Notes: generated from the sequence alone by a model not told the origin. A stretch of DNA of 64,000 bases from Styela clava (GCF_964204865.1 NC_135258.1:18268916-18332915), one strand, 5' to 3'. Positions 49,392 through 61,640 are shown, numbered from the stretch's first letter. Program-made: numbers and translations.

Positions 49392-50203
49392 CGTCACGCT
49401 AATAATCGAATTGCGTAAGTCATTTTTGGCGATTTTGATTTTTTATAAAATATGTATTTATGTAATGCTGCGCACCTGTCGAACTCAGATTTTATTTTAA
49501 GAATTCCGAAACCCATAAAAATGGAGATTTAGTATGACATGCACATTTGTGCAATTGTTTTGTCATAATGAATTATCATTGTTACCTCAGGACTATTGTG
49601 ACGCCACAAAGGCAAAATAACCTCGGCGCCGTATTTTCGAGTTTTTGCATTCTCGGATTAGCGCGTATTAATTTGAATTTATATTACAGTATAGGAAGGC
49701 GTGCACTTGTGATATTCACTGTCCGAGTCCAATTCACCTTGGTTGGCTTTCATATTGGGTGCATTGCTGTTTTATTCTTTATATTTAATCTTGGTCTTAT
49801 TTCGGTGGGTATGCAGATCGTGTTATATTATTGAAATATATAATTTTAAACATAAAAAATAATGTAATTGAAACTGATTAGCTATTTTGGGGATTAGACA
49901 TTGTAGATACTGAAAATTACATTCGTTTTTGGAATGTTTAGTTCTTAGGACTGGTGCATATAGTAAAGTTGCAAAATTGCGTATGTCCCCAAGTCATAGA
50001 CACATTTCTGCCTAAGTCACAGTGCGCCATTATGACGTCACTTAACTGCGTCATAGAAATAAACTTAAATCCGGCTACGATCAAAAATTGAACCATGGCA
50101 AATTATTGACTCTCAATGGCATAACAATATCGTTAGGAAGTTTTTTTACGTTTTTCTCAAAACTGCTAAAAATGACTTACGAAATTCGGTTATTAGCGTG
50201 ACG
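49392..50203. mobile_element. Element R2, copy 2
   Basis: 812 bp, same termini (CGTCACGCTAATAATCGAAT) and interior as 44293-45105. It is flanked by ATAT on both sides in this copy. The 95-codon open frame at 49547-49834 is not conserved as a protein between the copies. Confidence 0.83.
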
Positions 50204-50586
50204 ATATGTTTCAGTGTGTCCTTGCATATTATTTACGTATTTTGAGACAAACTGGGCCTATTGCTAAAAATATAATTTATCTGTTCGAATTAAACTATAT
50301 TGGTAACAAGTGAAATTCGATAGTGGGATCATTGTTCCGATACATTTAACCCCTTCATTTCCACGAATATACATATATATATACGTTTGAGGGGATCTAG
50401 TGCTGCATTCAAAAAAGTACGGATCATCATAACCAAATGAATGATCAGCTATTAGAATTCTCATTAGAATTCTAGATCAGCTATCAGTATTCTCAACTTG
50501 TATTAAGTTTCTAAAAACCTGTACCGCAAGAAATTACTGTATCCACTGTACTTTTCATAAAATATATTTCAGCTGGTTACACGAAA

Positions 50587-51657
50587 ATGTCGAATTTCAA
50601 GCATATGTCTTTGTTTTTTATGAGTGGAATTTTTTTGAACAGAATTTATACTGCTGTTTTTGCAAATGCAAGAACAAACGGAAGATGCTCAATATTTAGA
50701 TAAGTGGCCATGCACTAAATTAGTGAATTGGAAGAATACCTAATGATATGACTTATTGAAGAGATAATCAAGTTCATACATCCGGATAACAACATGTTTT
50801 GTAGTGATTCTTTATAACTGCTTAACATGAATTTTTCTGCTTTCGAGAAAATCTCAATCTCCAACAAATATTTGTTACCGTCGCTTTAGGGCGTAATGTT
50901 ATACATTTTCTTTAAATGCATTGCACATTTTCGGAGGGGATTACCTGTTTCAATTGAAAAGGTGATCAAGAAGTACGATAAATCTAGTGAATATGATGGT
51001 AAATCTAACATTCACTATCTCATTAAAAGTAATAATTAGTAAGGTGAAAACTATAGTTATTCGACAATCTTAAGCAGTAATAGATATTATTATTTAGCTC
51101 AATAAAAAGTCAATAAAACACAATTCCATTGCGATGCAGATTCAAATCAATATAGGAGTAATTTAAACTGTATTACGGAGCATCGAAACACTCCATTCTA
51201 TCCATTTTGTAAGACTTGAAACATATTTTAAGTCAATCAGGTTACAACTTTGTTATTTCTGAAGTGTCTTATGTTGCTCTTGATAAAACAATTATGACAA
51301 TGACCTCCACTTATCAGTCTCTTTTCAGTATGTATAGCCACAATTACTATCAATTAATTTACCCAAACACTTTGAAGTATATGCGATTTATTATATACAA
51401 ATATAAATTGAATGAGGGAAGGAAGTTTCCAGGAGGACGATTCTTTACATAATCTTTTTTATTCGTCGATGTATATTGTCATTGGGAGTGGTAATGAATC
51501 AAATTTTAATAGATGATAATAAAACGGCGAAACAACTTTACCAAACATTTCGCGTTTTAGGTTGGATCATGACGTCACCAGCAACTTTACCCAGTCAAAA
51601 AGATGTAAAGTGCGCTTGTAGCGTCTACGGAGTAGCTCATACTTCTTCTAAAACATG
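50587..51657 (+). pseudogene. Collapsed C1GALT1-like copy C
   Basis: Exon 1 starts at 50587 (MSNFKHMSLFFMSGI) but runs into what is intron 1 in copy A. Exon 2 remnant at 50934 has lost its acceptor AG and ends in a stop. Exon 3 at 51513 (TAKQLYQTFRVLGWIMTSPA) has lost 32 nt, and the Cys of VLCWIM is Gly. It is joined within one frame to the tail of exon 7 (VYGVAHTSSKT, stop). Exons 4-6, with the DDD motif, are missing. It cannot encode an active transferase. Its upstream block (49229-49370) still matches the promoter-side sequence of copies A and B. Confidence 0.88.
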
Positions 51658-51830
51658 ATAAGATGCAAACACTTCGAGGAAGGCTAGAATTGTCACGCGA
51701 AGCTAGAATAAATGACGTACGTTAGTACAGAAACTGTTGCCAGAATCAAGTCAGTTAGTAAAGAAACTATTGCCAGAATCAAGTCAGTTAGTAAAAAAAC
51801 TGTTGCCAGAATTAAGTCATACCGAGTATA
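51301..51830 (+). repeat. 530-bp tandem duplication, unit 1
   Basis: Begins TGACCTCCACTTATCAGTCT and includes the fused exon 3/exon 7 frame and the 33-bp minisatellite. Unit 2 follows immediately at 51831 with only a handful of differences. Confidence 0.95.
51721..51819 (+). repeat. 33-bp minisatellite, three units
   Basis: Units 51721-51753, 51754-51786 and 51787-51819 begin GTTAGTA and end AATCAAGTCA or its variant. Copies A and B of the gene have a single unit in the 3' UTR. The array is repeated at 52251-52345 in tandem unit 2. The unit length is a multiple of three, so a repeating LVKKLLPESSQ frame appears by chance. Confidence 0.93.
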
Positions 51831-52356
51831 TGACCTCCACTTATCAGTCTCTTTTCAGTATGTATAGCCACAATTACTATCAATTAATTTACCCAAACAC
51901 TTTGAAGTATATGCGATTTATTGTATACAAATATAAATTGAATGAGGGAAGGAAGTTTCCAGGAGGACGATTCTTTACATAATCTTTTTTATTCGTCGAT
52001 GTATATTGTCATTGGGAGTGGTAATGAATCCAATTTTAATAGATGATAATAAAACGGCGAAACAACTTTACCAAACATTTCGCGTTTTAGGTTGGATCAT
52101 GACGTCACCAGCAACTTTACCCAGTCAAAAAGATGTAAAGTGCGCTTGTAGCGTCTACGGAGTAGCTCATACATCTTTTAAAACATGACAAGATGCAAAC
52201 ACTTCGAGGAAGGCTAGAATTGTTACGCGAAGCTAGAATAAATGACGTACGTTAGTACAGAAACTGTTGCCAGAATCAAGTCAGTTAGTAAAGAAACTAT
52301 TGCCAGAATCAAGTCAGTTAGTAAAAAAACTGTTGCCAGAAGTCATACCGAGTATA
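51831..52356 (+). repeat. 530-bp tandem duplication, unit 2 (with second fused C1GALT1 fragment)
   Basis: 526 bp, nearly identical to 51301-51830. It carries the same fused exon 3/exon 7 frame (52043 onward, ending in a stop near 52188) and minisatellite; the third minisatellite unit is 4 nt shorter. The high identity argues for a recent event. Confidence 0.94.
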
Positions 52357-53050
52357 ATATGAGCTAACCATAAAAGAAATTGAAGTTTTACGAGCAAAAC
52401 GCAATGAAAATTAACTAGGTTACTAGAGCAAGATAGGACTTATCATCCTTTATGAGCTATTAATAATTAACACGGAATGTCCAGCCGGGTTGTTAACGTG
52501 GCCCCAAGTTGCCTATAATCTGTCGTGCTAAAAATAAGAAATAAATTAGGTCGTGGGTATATCATCCTTTTAGCATTCTTTCACAAAGAGAACTAGACAT
52601 TGGTTCTAAGAGAATTGGATACTGATGTCTTAACGAAGATTCATTCCTTATTTTTAGTAATCAAAGAAATATTGAACAAATAGTGACTACCACTTTCGTA
52701 CAAAGGTGATATTAGAACAGCTCCCATATGTTTTAGTGTATGTTTGCTAACTATCGTAACTATTGCTAAAATAGATAATTTATACGTATAAATTATACTA
52801 TATTGGTAAGAAGCTGAAATCGAATAGTTTTATCATCGTTCTTACATTCTTTTTAGTTCCACAAATCTAGGTCTGTGAGTATCTAGTGCTTCATTCGGAA
52901 AAATGTACAGATCACCTTAACCAATAAATGATCGGATAATAGGACTATTTTCAGCTTCTATTCAGTTTCGTAAGAACATGTACCAAGAGAAAATGCTGCC
53001 TGTATTTATGTACTTTTTATTAAAAATATATTTCAGCTAGTTACACAAAA

Positions 53051-56000
53051 ATGTCGAATTTCAGACATATCTTTTATGAGTGGGATTGTATTTGGAGCAG
53101 GATTCCTACTGATGTTTTTGTACTATCGAAATTCTTCTAGTACTGGTTCTTGGTAAGTGATTTTTCTGTATTGAACGTTCCATTGTAAGTCGTTAAATTT
53201 TATGATATGTGTATCTCTAAATGTCTGAAGATTTTTTGGGTTCATGAGATACCACGATTAAGTGATATATAATATGGGGTATCTATAATAGTTCCTACTA
53301 TTGAAAATCCAATTTTTTATATGGATAAAATATACGGTGATACAATTTGTAGTTTGTCCGCTTGCACGCATGCTGTTTGACATTTGAAGTTGGATTCCAG
53401 ACCCTTCACGAACCTTCACTCAGCGTAGGCTGGCTGGTTCCCTCGAAGCCCAAACTGTGAATATTTGTTAGATAGATGTAAAAATGCACACGTGCCATGG
53501 GCCTTTAGAATTTCAATTTCTTATTTCAACAAGAACAAACGAAAGATGTTCAATATTTGTGCGGGTGGCTACTGAATTTAGTGAATTGAATGAATATAGA
53601 AATATATCACTTATTAATTAAGAGATAATCATGTTCATACGCCAAGATAACAACTCGTGTTGTAGTGATTCTTTACAACACCTGAACATGAATTTTTCAT
53701 TTTTCGGGAGAATATCCAGCTTTTGGTTCATTAAATATTGGTTACGTAACGCTATTTATTTTAATTAAATGTAATGTACATTTCAGGAGGAGTTTACCCG
53801 AAATTATTTCAGTTGAAAAGACTGACGAGAAATACGACAAATCTAGTAAATATGATGGCAAATCTAACATTCACTATTACACAAAAAGTAATACCTCGAG
53901 GCACCTGTTGGCAAACCATTCTGATTTTCATCATAGTGCTGAAGGTTTGACTAAATATTATCACAATGATTGAGATTTTGTATTATGAAACTTCAGTCAT
54001 TCAACGATCTTAGTAATAGTTAATATAGTTTAGTTCAATATATGTTTCGCACGTTTGAAAACAAAAAGCCAAAAAAAAACACGATCCCATTGCGACGCAG
54101 ATCAATTCGATTTGATGGCTACATTAGGTAACATCGAAACATTGCAGCTAATCCGTTTTGCCGAGACTTGGAAAACAATATGTTAAAGTTAATTTCACAA
54201 GTCACAATTTCGTAAATTCTCGAATATATATGACCACCATTGCTATCAATTAATTCATCTAAACACTTTGAAGTATATACGATTTACTATATATATATAT
54301 TGTCACTGGGAGTGATAATAAATCCCATTTAGCGTTTTAGCAGGGTTATTAGATGACAATAAAACGGCGGAACAACTTTACCGAACAGTTCGCGTTTTGT
54401 GTTGGATCATGACGTCACCAGCAACTTTACTCAAAAAGGCAATTTACGTAAGAGATACGTGGCCAAAAAGATGTAACGTGCGTTTGTTCATGAGCTCCGT
54501 AGAAAATAAGGTGATTCAATTTTGTCTTCATGGTCATTACTCTTTAACTAGTTCCAGTTCATAATAGGTGCTTTGAATTTACAATTTATGTATATAAACA
54601 ATGTTTAATCCGCATCCAAATATCAATCAAAGAAGGACGGTCCCAGTTATATAAGAAGACAAAAGCAGCGTATAAATATATTTGGAAGCAGTATCAGGAC
54701 CAAGCCGATTGGTTTTTAAAGCTGATGATGACACTTATCTAATTGCTGAAAATTTAAGGTAGAATAAGACCAAAGGCTTCAAATGCGATTGGCATGATGT
54801 GTCCTGATAAAAGAATATATATTAAAAAATAGTAGAATCATCTTTCGGAGCCTCGTCAAGACGAGCAGGGACATGAGGACATTAACACATCAATGAATAT
54901 TTGACTGAAGTTCAATTAACCTTGTCATCATACTGAATATATATATATATATGCGCTAAATCTTTAATACTTTGATATAATTTTTTCAACTGAAATTGGA
55001 TACCCATGGGTGGTTAAAATGAAATTATTAGTCGATTAAATATTGCCTTGTTCTAAAGTCATAAATAGAATCTAACTAATAGATCTATAAAATTTTATTG
55101 GATTTTACTGTTTTTTTGTATCTTTTTCAACAGATTTTTACTAAAAGATTATGACCCCCAGAGACCGTTACATTTTGGTCGGAGATTCAAGCTCTTTGTT
55201 AAACAAGGATACATGAGTGGTGGAGCAGGATATGTTTTGAGTAAAGAAGCTTTGGGAAGGTAAATATTTAAGTGAAGATGTACGTACCACGACAATCAAT
55301 ATTTATTTGCTCATTCCATATTCACCAATTTTAAAAATTGTAATCAAAGCTGCTCAATACAATCTTCAAGTAAATGCCAGTTGTGGTAAATCAATTTTTA
55401 TTTTCAAAAAGTTGTCGCCAAGCGAACATTTGCACGGTAATAAGAAAATAATAATTTCAAATAAAATTTAAGCATTGTAGGTTTGCTGTCGTACAGTTTG
55501 AGTGGTGGTGTGGCACATTGTGCTAAGCGTTAGAAATACGCTCGCCACCGCATCTCTGATTACGCTTCGTGGGATCGCAGGTTCGAATCCCATGCGGGGA
55601 TGATCATGTGCGAGAGGATTGCTGGATTACTCGCCGCCGTAGGGTGGTTCACGCTTCCGAAAACAGATAACTGGCTAACTAATCCCATACCCGACCTGGA
55701 CTGGTGACCGGACGAGAGGCCGTGATTGGCCATATAATTAAGCCGTCTTATCGGCTTTCCTCTCCCCCGAGATAAATATGTAAATCCTATCCTAATGTAT
55801 AAACCTTATTGCAGCCTTGTTTCCATAATCGCTACCACGGTTTATATCCGTTTGATTGTTAATTTGATACAACGGTATCAGTTCTGCTTATGACTAAACT
55901 AAATTCGATTTACGCTGTGTGGAGTTTGATTTATCAACTTAAACGCGTTAGTAGCCTATATTAAATTATGGTATTATAATGGTCGTTTTGTGTCTAGCTG

Positions 56001-56796
56001 TTTTCCGAAAGCATAGTGAAGAACATCGGTCATAAAAATAAAGAAAATGATCGGTCATAAAAGTATGGATGGTTTCCCGAAACTCATGAAACTTTGCGTG
56101 TTAATCGTATATTTCATGATATATATATATGATGGATATTCACAAAAAATGTTAACGCATTGGGGCCTCTCTTTTTTCATTCAACATAGATATGTTCATG
56201 AATTGGATACGAAAAAATGTCCTAAAGGGAGTGCAATTGAAGATGTCGAAATAGGAAAGTGTTTGGAAATAGTTGGTGTGGAAGCAGGCGACTCGAGAGA
56301 CCAAAAACAAAAAGGTACCTTCCACCCTGTTAATATGAAATTCCATCTTAAACCGGAACCGATACCTCAAGGAAATTTTATGATCAACTATGATTATTAT
56401 CCTAGTTGTCGGGTAAATAATATCCTTTGTTTCGTATGATCCGGACAGGCTCATAAAAAAATCCAGAAAATTCTCGCCGGAATCCCATAAATTTATAAAC
56501 AAAAAATATTATGTTTGTTGAATTGATAAAATCGATTAAGTATCATTTGACCAAATGTTGACGTTGTGGATTCACAAGATATAGCAGATCATGATATCGT
56601 TCACAATGTACTTCAAGTCTATCGCTTGTATTAGGCAATGTTAGTAAAATTTACTTCAATATTTCAGGGGATAGAATGCAGTTCGGTCTACCCTATTTCT
56701 TTTCACAAAGTTACTCCCGAGGAGATGTACGTGTATGAATACATGATTTATCACACAATAGTCTACGGAGTAGCTCATACTTATCCTAAAACATGA
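53051..56796 (+). pseudogene. C1GALT1-like copy B, nearly intact
   Basis: Exon equivalents: 1 to 53152, 2 at 53787-53944, 3 at 54353-54510, 4 at 54631-54758 (5' part missing), 5 at 55134-55259, 6 at 56190-56412, 7 at 56668-56796. Exons 3, 5, 6 and 7 equal copy A in length and are open. Exon 1 has an 8-nt deletion after the first Met (53051), but the in-frame Met at 53076 (MSGIVFGAGFLLMFLYY) would still give the membrane anchor. Exon 4 has lost its acceptor and first ~29 nt, plus one base just before the DDD motif (near 54715), which shifts the frame. Skipping exon 4 would also break the frame (158 nt). So probably no active enzyme. Confidence 0.87.
55503..55795 (+). mobile_element. tRNA-derived SINE in intron 5 of C1GALT1 copy B
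   Basis: About 290 bp absent from the same intron of copy A. A polymerase III A box-like TGGCACATTGTGCTAAGCG lies near 55511 and a perfect B box GGTTCGAATCC at 55580-55590, followed by a non-tRNA body (CGCCGCCGTAGGGTGG, CTGGACTGGTGACCGG) and an AT-rich tail without poly(A). No clear target duplication. Confidence 0.85.
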
Positions 56797-57993
56797 CAAG
56801 ATGCAAACACTTTTCGGGAGAGGAAGGTTCAAATTGTTAACCCAAAGCTAGAATAAATGACGTACGTTAGTAGAGAAACTGTTGCCAGAATAAACTCATA
56901 CCGTTAACGCAGTAATTGCTGATGGCGACTTTATATTTTGAAACGCAGCCATGAAATTCCATTCTACTGTTTTGACAAACTTATCAACACAATCGCTTTT
57001 AAATGACGAACATGATTACCCACAACATCTTGGAGGCTGTGTCATCGAATATTAACTCTATCATCTTTATATTGTACACATGGATCTACCAATGCAAAGT
57101 ATAGCAGAAAGCTATGTGGTTTGTAGACTATGTGAAAAAGAAAAATAATTGTTATAAATTGCGAAGCATTTGTATAACAATAAACAACAGTATAGGCTGG
57201 CATATAATTAGTTGAGTCAATAGTGCCTCCTTACTTTTACTGTTTGTCGAGCATGTCATGAATATACATAAGCTTGCCGCATTCCACGCTTATACCAAGT
57301 AGAAAGACAAACGATAATAGCAGTTTACTATAATTTTGTACCATTTTAATTTATTTAGGGGTTTTTAATCCCAAGAAATAAATTATAAAAATGTTTTTAT
57401 ACAATGCTTTATTTAAATCTATCTTTCATATGATTAAATTGTGACAAGGTTGTGTCGATGATCAAGCGAGAAGTATGATAACAAGTATTGAAACAATTCA
57501 GGACACTCCATTGTGAAGTCATACCGAAAAGTTTTATTATTATTTCGGTTTGATATTGTGATTAACGTTCAGTAAGATCGATACAGTAACACGAGAAAAA
57601 CAGAACAGGAGTAGTCAGTCGATTTGGTTAATAAAATTGGAGTAGACGGTGAAACGCAATATGAGGAAGATGGCGACGAGGAAGACAAATAACGGTTATA
57701 GGAAGATTGTGTTTGCAAGGAAACATGAAATGAACTCTTAATCATGGTGATAGTGGAAATGCAATAAAAAGAGATAAAACACACGACATTGACCAGCCAA
57801 CTCAATTAAATATTGTGCCCAATAACATTTTAAAATGAAAAGACACAAATGTACATTCCGTAAAAGCACTCTAAACTAAATCATGTTCTGAATAATAGTC
57901 GCTGCTAAATTCCCTAACATAGTAACGTTGCTTCGTCAATTGCTTTGCAACAATTGTGTAAATGCTTCAAAATTGCCGCTAGGCTCTGAACGA

Positions 57994-59092
57994 TGATAAA
58001 TCAGATTTGACATCTATCTGTGATTATCGAAATTGCTTCTTGGTTCAAATACAAAAAGTATAATACCTATATTAAAATATTCCATCATGTTTTTACACAG
58101 TGACAAAAGTCTGAGATTTGTAAAAAAGAAAACATTATTTAGAACCTAATATATATATTTCATTAAGGTAGTTTTTTCCTGATCAACATGTAAAATACCT
58201 GACCGCATACAAAGTTATCAATGCTAGAGAATCAATTTTTTGAAACCAATGATGATACTATACAAATAAATTGATCAAGTTTTTGTTTAATAATTTCCTT
58301 ATCTCGAACATTTTAGCCACTAACTATGGTAAAATTATCCCCAATTCAGAATATGATTTAAACTCACACAAAGACATCAGGGATATCTACAAGGTATTTA
58401 ATTATGCCTGGCTGATTAGAATACTTCTGCCTGGTACCCCCGTAGTATGTGAACCAAGATGGCGGACTCCGGAACGTAGTATGTGTACCAGGTTAGGGTT
58501 ATGCCATAATTTCAGGTACAAATACTACTGGAGTCACTTGGCTAGTTCCTGAACTCGTATTAGGGACTAAAATAATGAAAATTGGATAAAATTATGGCCC
58601 AACCTATTACACATACTATGTTCAGGTGTCCGCCATCTTGGTTCACATACTAAGGTAGCACCCTTCTTTCATCTTTCCATATGTTGGTATAGTTAAGGGA
58701 TCCGTATGCACCGACCGACTACAAAAATATTGTAGCAATATTACAAAATACTATATCGGAAGTTTCAAATATCTTGCACCATAATTTCACATGTTCATTT
58801 GTTATCATTTTTGTAAATTAAATGGTGAAAATGATCAATTGAAATTGATAATATTGAACTATTATATTATATTCGCAAATAGCTATGCAACATTCCAACA
58901 AGTGACATGATGTGTTAGACTAGTTTTTTTTCCAAACGTATTCATTTTTTTTTATCTGGTCGGATCTAGTTGGTATATATCAACATGTTGATTTTCGAGT
59001 TGCTCTGGATCGAGGCCAATATTTGAAAAAAATCATCGAATTAAAAAGATTAAATAATCAAATTATAGTAACTGATGTACAGCAACTGATAT
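57994..59092 (+). pseudogene. Carboxypeptidase relic, first three exons (duplicate of 34.9-36.0 kb)
   Basis: Exon 1 remnant at 57994 has a stop and a lost donor. Exon 2 at 58317-58393 (IIPNSEYDLNSHKDIRDIYK) keeps its splice sites. Exon 3 from about 58962 (VDFRVALDRGQYLKKIIELK is its readable core) stops matching near 59092, where the duplication ends. No later exons follow. It marks the right edge of the array. Confidence 0.8.
58440..58655. mobile_element. MITE M2 copy 2
   Basis: Same insertion at the same position as 35370-35584, with CGTAGTATGTGAACCAAGAT at the left and its complement at the right. It was inherited through the segmental duplication. Confidence 0.88.
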
Positions 59093-59220
59093 ACAGGGCG
59101 GAGGCACTGCCCCCACCCCCAATGCCACTTGAAAAAATTCCCATTACCCGGGCGAACGCTTTCCCACTCCGAGAACGGAGATTAAGGGCCTCTAAACGCC
59201 AAAATCACCTTAGTCTAGTA

Positions 59221-60823
59221 CAGTGGTTCTTAACCTTTTTTGAATAATTTACCCCTTTATCAAACAAGGTTACAAGATTTACCCCCAATACATCTGATAT
59301 TAAAAATTCGTCAGGTAAAATATAAATAGCTCTAAATTTAGACGCGAAGTCTCTATTTCTCTCTTTCTTTTTTATACCCCGTCTTCGCCTTTGTATTGGG
59401 CTTCAGTTCGGCGTGTAAAAATAAGAGAGTGGGGTTCGGTGGGAAAAGAGTGGTGTGGGAGGGGGGAAATGTATGCGGGGGGATATTGACGTGATAGAGA
59501 GTTGCGAAAATAGTTCGGAGTGGGAAAATGAAATCATCGATCACAAAAAGCTTTCAAGATGATTTCTCCAATCGTATGTGCTTTTTGCACAGAACACTCT
59601 GGGGAATATAAAGACCATCCTGAATAAGATACGTCAACTCAAAATATAAAAAATCGCTCTGATTAGGGGCGCAGCTAAGATTTAGACACAGGGTTAAAAT
59701 CCAATCCCTTCTGAAACAGTCGTCGCGATTACGCGCTTGTTAAAAGACCTCACTTTTGCAGCCGACTTTCCTCAATTCCCTGACAATTATGAGAATCTAA
59801 AATGTCTTTCTATAGTAATTTAATTGTGTTCAACGTAACTTGCAATTGTTTCTTCTTGCGGCAAAAGAAAAACTTCACTACTCTAAAGTCTAAATTACCA
59901 TGGTAATCTGTGAACATGAAAATATGAGATGAACTGCCCGATTATATTTAGCTTTGATCCTTTTTTTTCGATCTTGCGAATTCGTTATCGCCGTTAGAAA
60001 AGATCTGATATAAATTCACATAAATTACAATTTAATTTAGGGCAATAAAAATACACATGAAATATATTAGTAAATCAAAAATACATATTCCTCGCCTCGA
60101 AATTCCCTCCGAAAGGCTACTGAAGTTCCTTCGCCGCGAATACGCCACTTTCTCAGCAGGCACAATTGACTGTATTTCATTTCATTGACGCTATGGATTC
60201 CAACGCCGACTGAACATAATGTGTGCTATAGACACACAAATTTTCGCGATTCACAATGGACAAAGAGGCGTTTTTAATCGTCGCCTGCCTCCTATGACAA
60301 AACTTCTATTGTTTTGGGTTTTATTTTTAGTATTTTATATTGCCGCCTGTCAACCAATAAATTAGCGTTACTAATTAAATGATATACTTGAGCATATTCC
60401 CGCCGATGAACATACGACATACTTATGTCGAAGGAAATATGTGATTTAGCGAGAATAAACACCGACGTTAAGGTGTTTACGACCAAAATAACAAGCCACG
60501 CTGACGAAAAATATCGGCGATTATAGTAAATTGCAATCGCACACGTTACTAACGATTTTTTGAGTCTTCCAAGTCTTTTAAAGAAAGGGGGTCAAAATTT
60601 AATGAAAAGAACTCGACTTATTTATGGGTGTTGGTTTTCACTTTTGTTTGAAATATGACCACTATTAAATAAATAATATGCTGACAATGATTTCTCGTAA
60701 CAAAACAAGCAAATAGATATGTTTTGTGTTTGTTTAAAATATTTTTTACAATAACGAAATTCACCCCCAAGAATGAAGAAATTTACCCCCAGGGGTAAAT
60801 TTACCCCAGGTTAAGAAATGCTG
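59221..60823. mobile_element. 1.6-kb non-autonomous hAT element
   Basis: Ends CAGTGGTTCTTAACCTTTTT and (reversed) CAGCATTTCTTAACCTGGGG, with the exact 8-bp duplication GTCTAGTA at 59213-59220 and 60824-60831. TTTACCCCC blocks recur near both ends. No transposase frame is recognised. Confidence 0.9.
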
Positions 60824-61330
60824 GTCTAGTATGACTGGATCGATAACTTGATTGACAGGTAGCCTACTCCGGTCCACTAAAAGCCTGTTTTGTCCAACTT
60901 CCAATTTCAACCTGAATTGAAATACCAAGTGATCCAAGTCACTTATTGGACACGTTTAGTGGAAATATTAAAAAACCGCTTTTCTCTTTGATCACTGGAC
61001 CAATTTCTTTGAAATTTTTAGTGGTTAAAGATGAAATTTTTCCAGAAGGCTATTACTTTTATTTATTTCAAATATATATGTTAGCTCTGTGAGATTTGTT
61101 TTTGTTTGCTATGACGTCACCGAACGTTCTGCGGACATTTTTTTTGCGGACGCCATTTTGTGTCCTACTGTACTGCTTCGCTTGGTGTGAATATATTTGT
61201 AGACTGTGATCTGGCGGTACGGTAAACCGTACTGTACTGCGAACAGACGTGTCCATATATTTGGGCGTAGCTCCCTTGTTCATTCCGGTACCGGGGCAAA
61301 ATAAAAAAATCTAGATTCCCCGAAAATCAT

Positions 61331-61640
61331 ATGCGGTACGGTAACTTACCAGTACCTGAAATTCGTTTGCAGAACGTTTCTTCCTTGTCATATAAGAACT
61401 CAATTCATTTCCTCTTGTCACATAAAAAATAACGTATGCTACAAATTTTATATTGTTTACATCAGAACTGTAACGAAAAGATGATAGCGTAATTCACTGC
61501 GGTACCTTACCAGTACTGCAGTACCTGTTGCTGTATGTAGGCCTGCTATTCGATCGTGGAACGGTTCTTCTCTGGCATATAAAAACTCAACTCAATTTGC
61601 TCTTATCAAAATTAACAAATACGGTAGGCTAAATTTGCTA
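61331..61640 (+). repeat. Diverged tandem duplication with GGTAC-rich blocks
   Basis: 61331-61445 and 61498-61640 share the order TGCGGTAC, CTTACCAGTAC, AACG(G)TTCTT, CATATAA(G/A)AACTCAA and a T-rich end. GGTACGGTA-type motifs also occur at about 61210-61240. The rest of 60832-62150 shows no gene; a 71-codon minus frame at 61068-61283 is unrecognised. Confidence 0.6.

Larger units (their letters stand above)
43885..59092. repeat. Segmental duplication, copy B
   Basis: Counterpart of 25425-36060, expanded by element R2 (two copies), hAT relics, a 487-bp hAT element, an extra collapsed C1GALT1 copy, and a SINE. Homology ends in the third exon of a carboxypeptidase relic near 59092. Confidence 0.83.

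Noticed and set aside
51737-51845. Repeating LVKKLLPESSQ open frame as a possible repeat protein
   Set aside because: It lies in the former 3' UTR of a C1GALT1 copy. The frame stays open only because the minisatellite unit is 33 bp, and single-unit copies elsewhere are clearly untranslated.
55509-55600. Possible tRNA gene (B box GGTTCGAATCC)
   Set aside because: No complete cloverleaf can be read, and the tRNA-like head continues into a SINE body absent from the paralogous intron.
57569-57805. Ser/Tyr-rich 78-codon minus-strand frame
   Set aside because: Low complexity, not conserved in the paralogous segment near 34.1 kb, no known motif.
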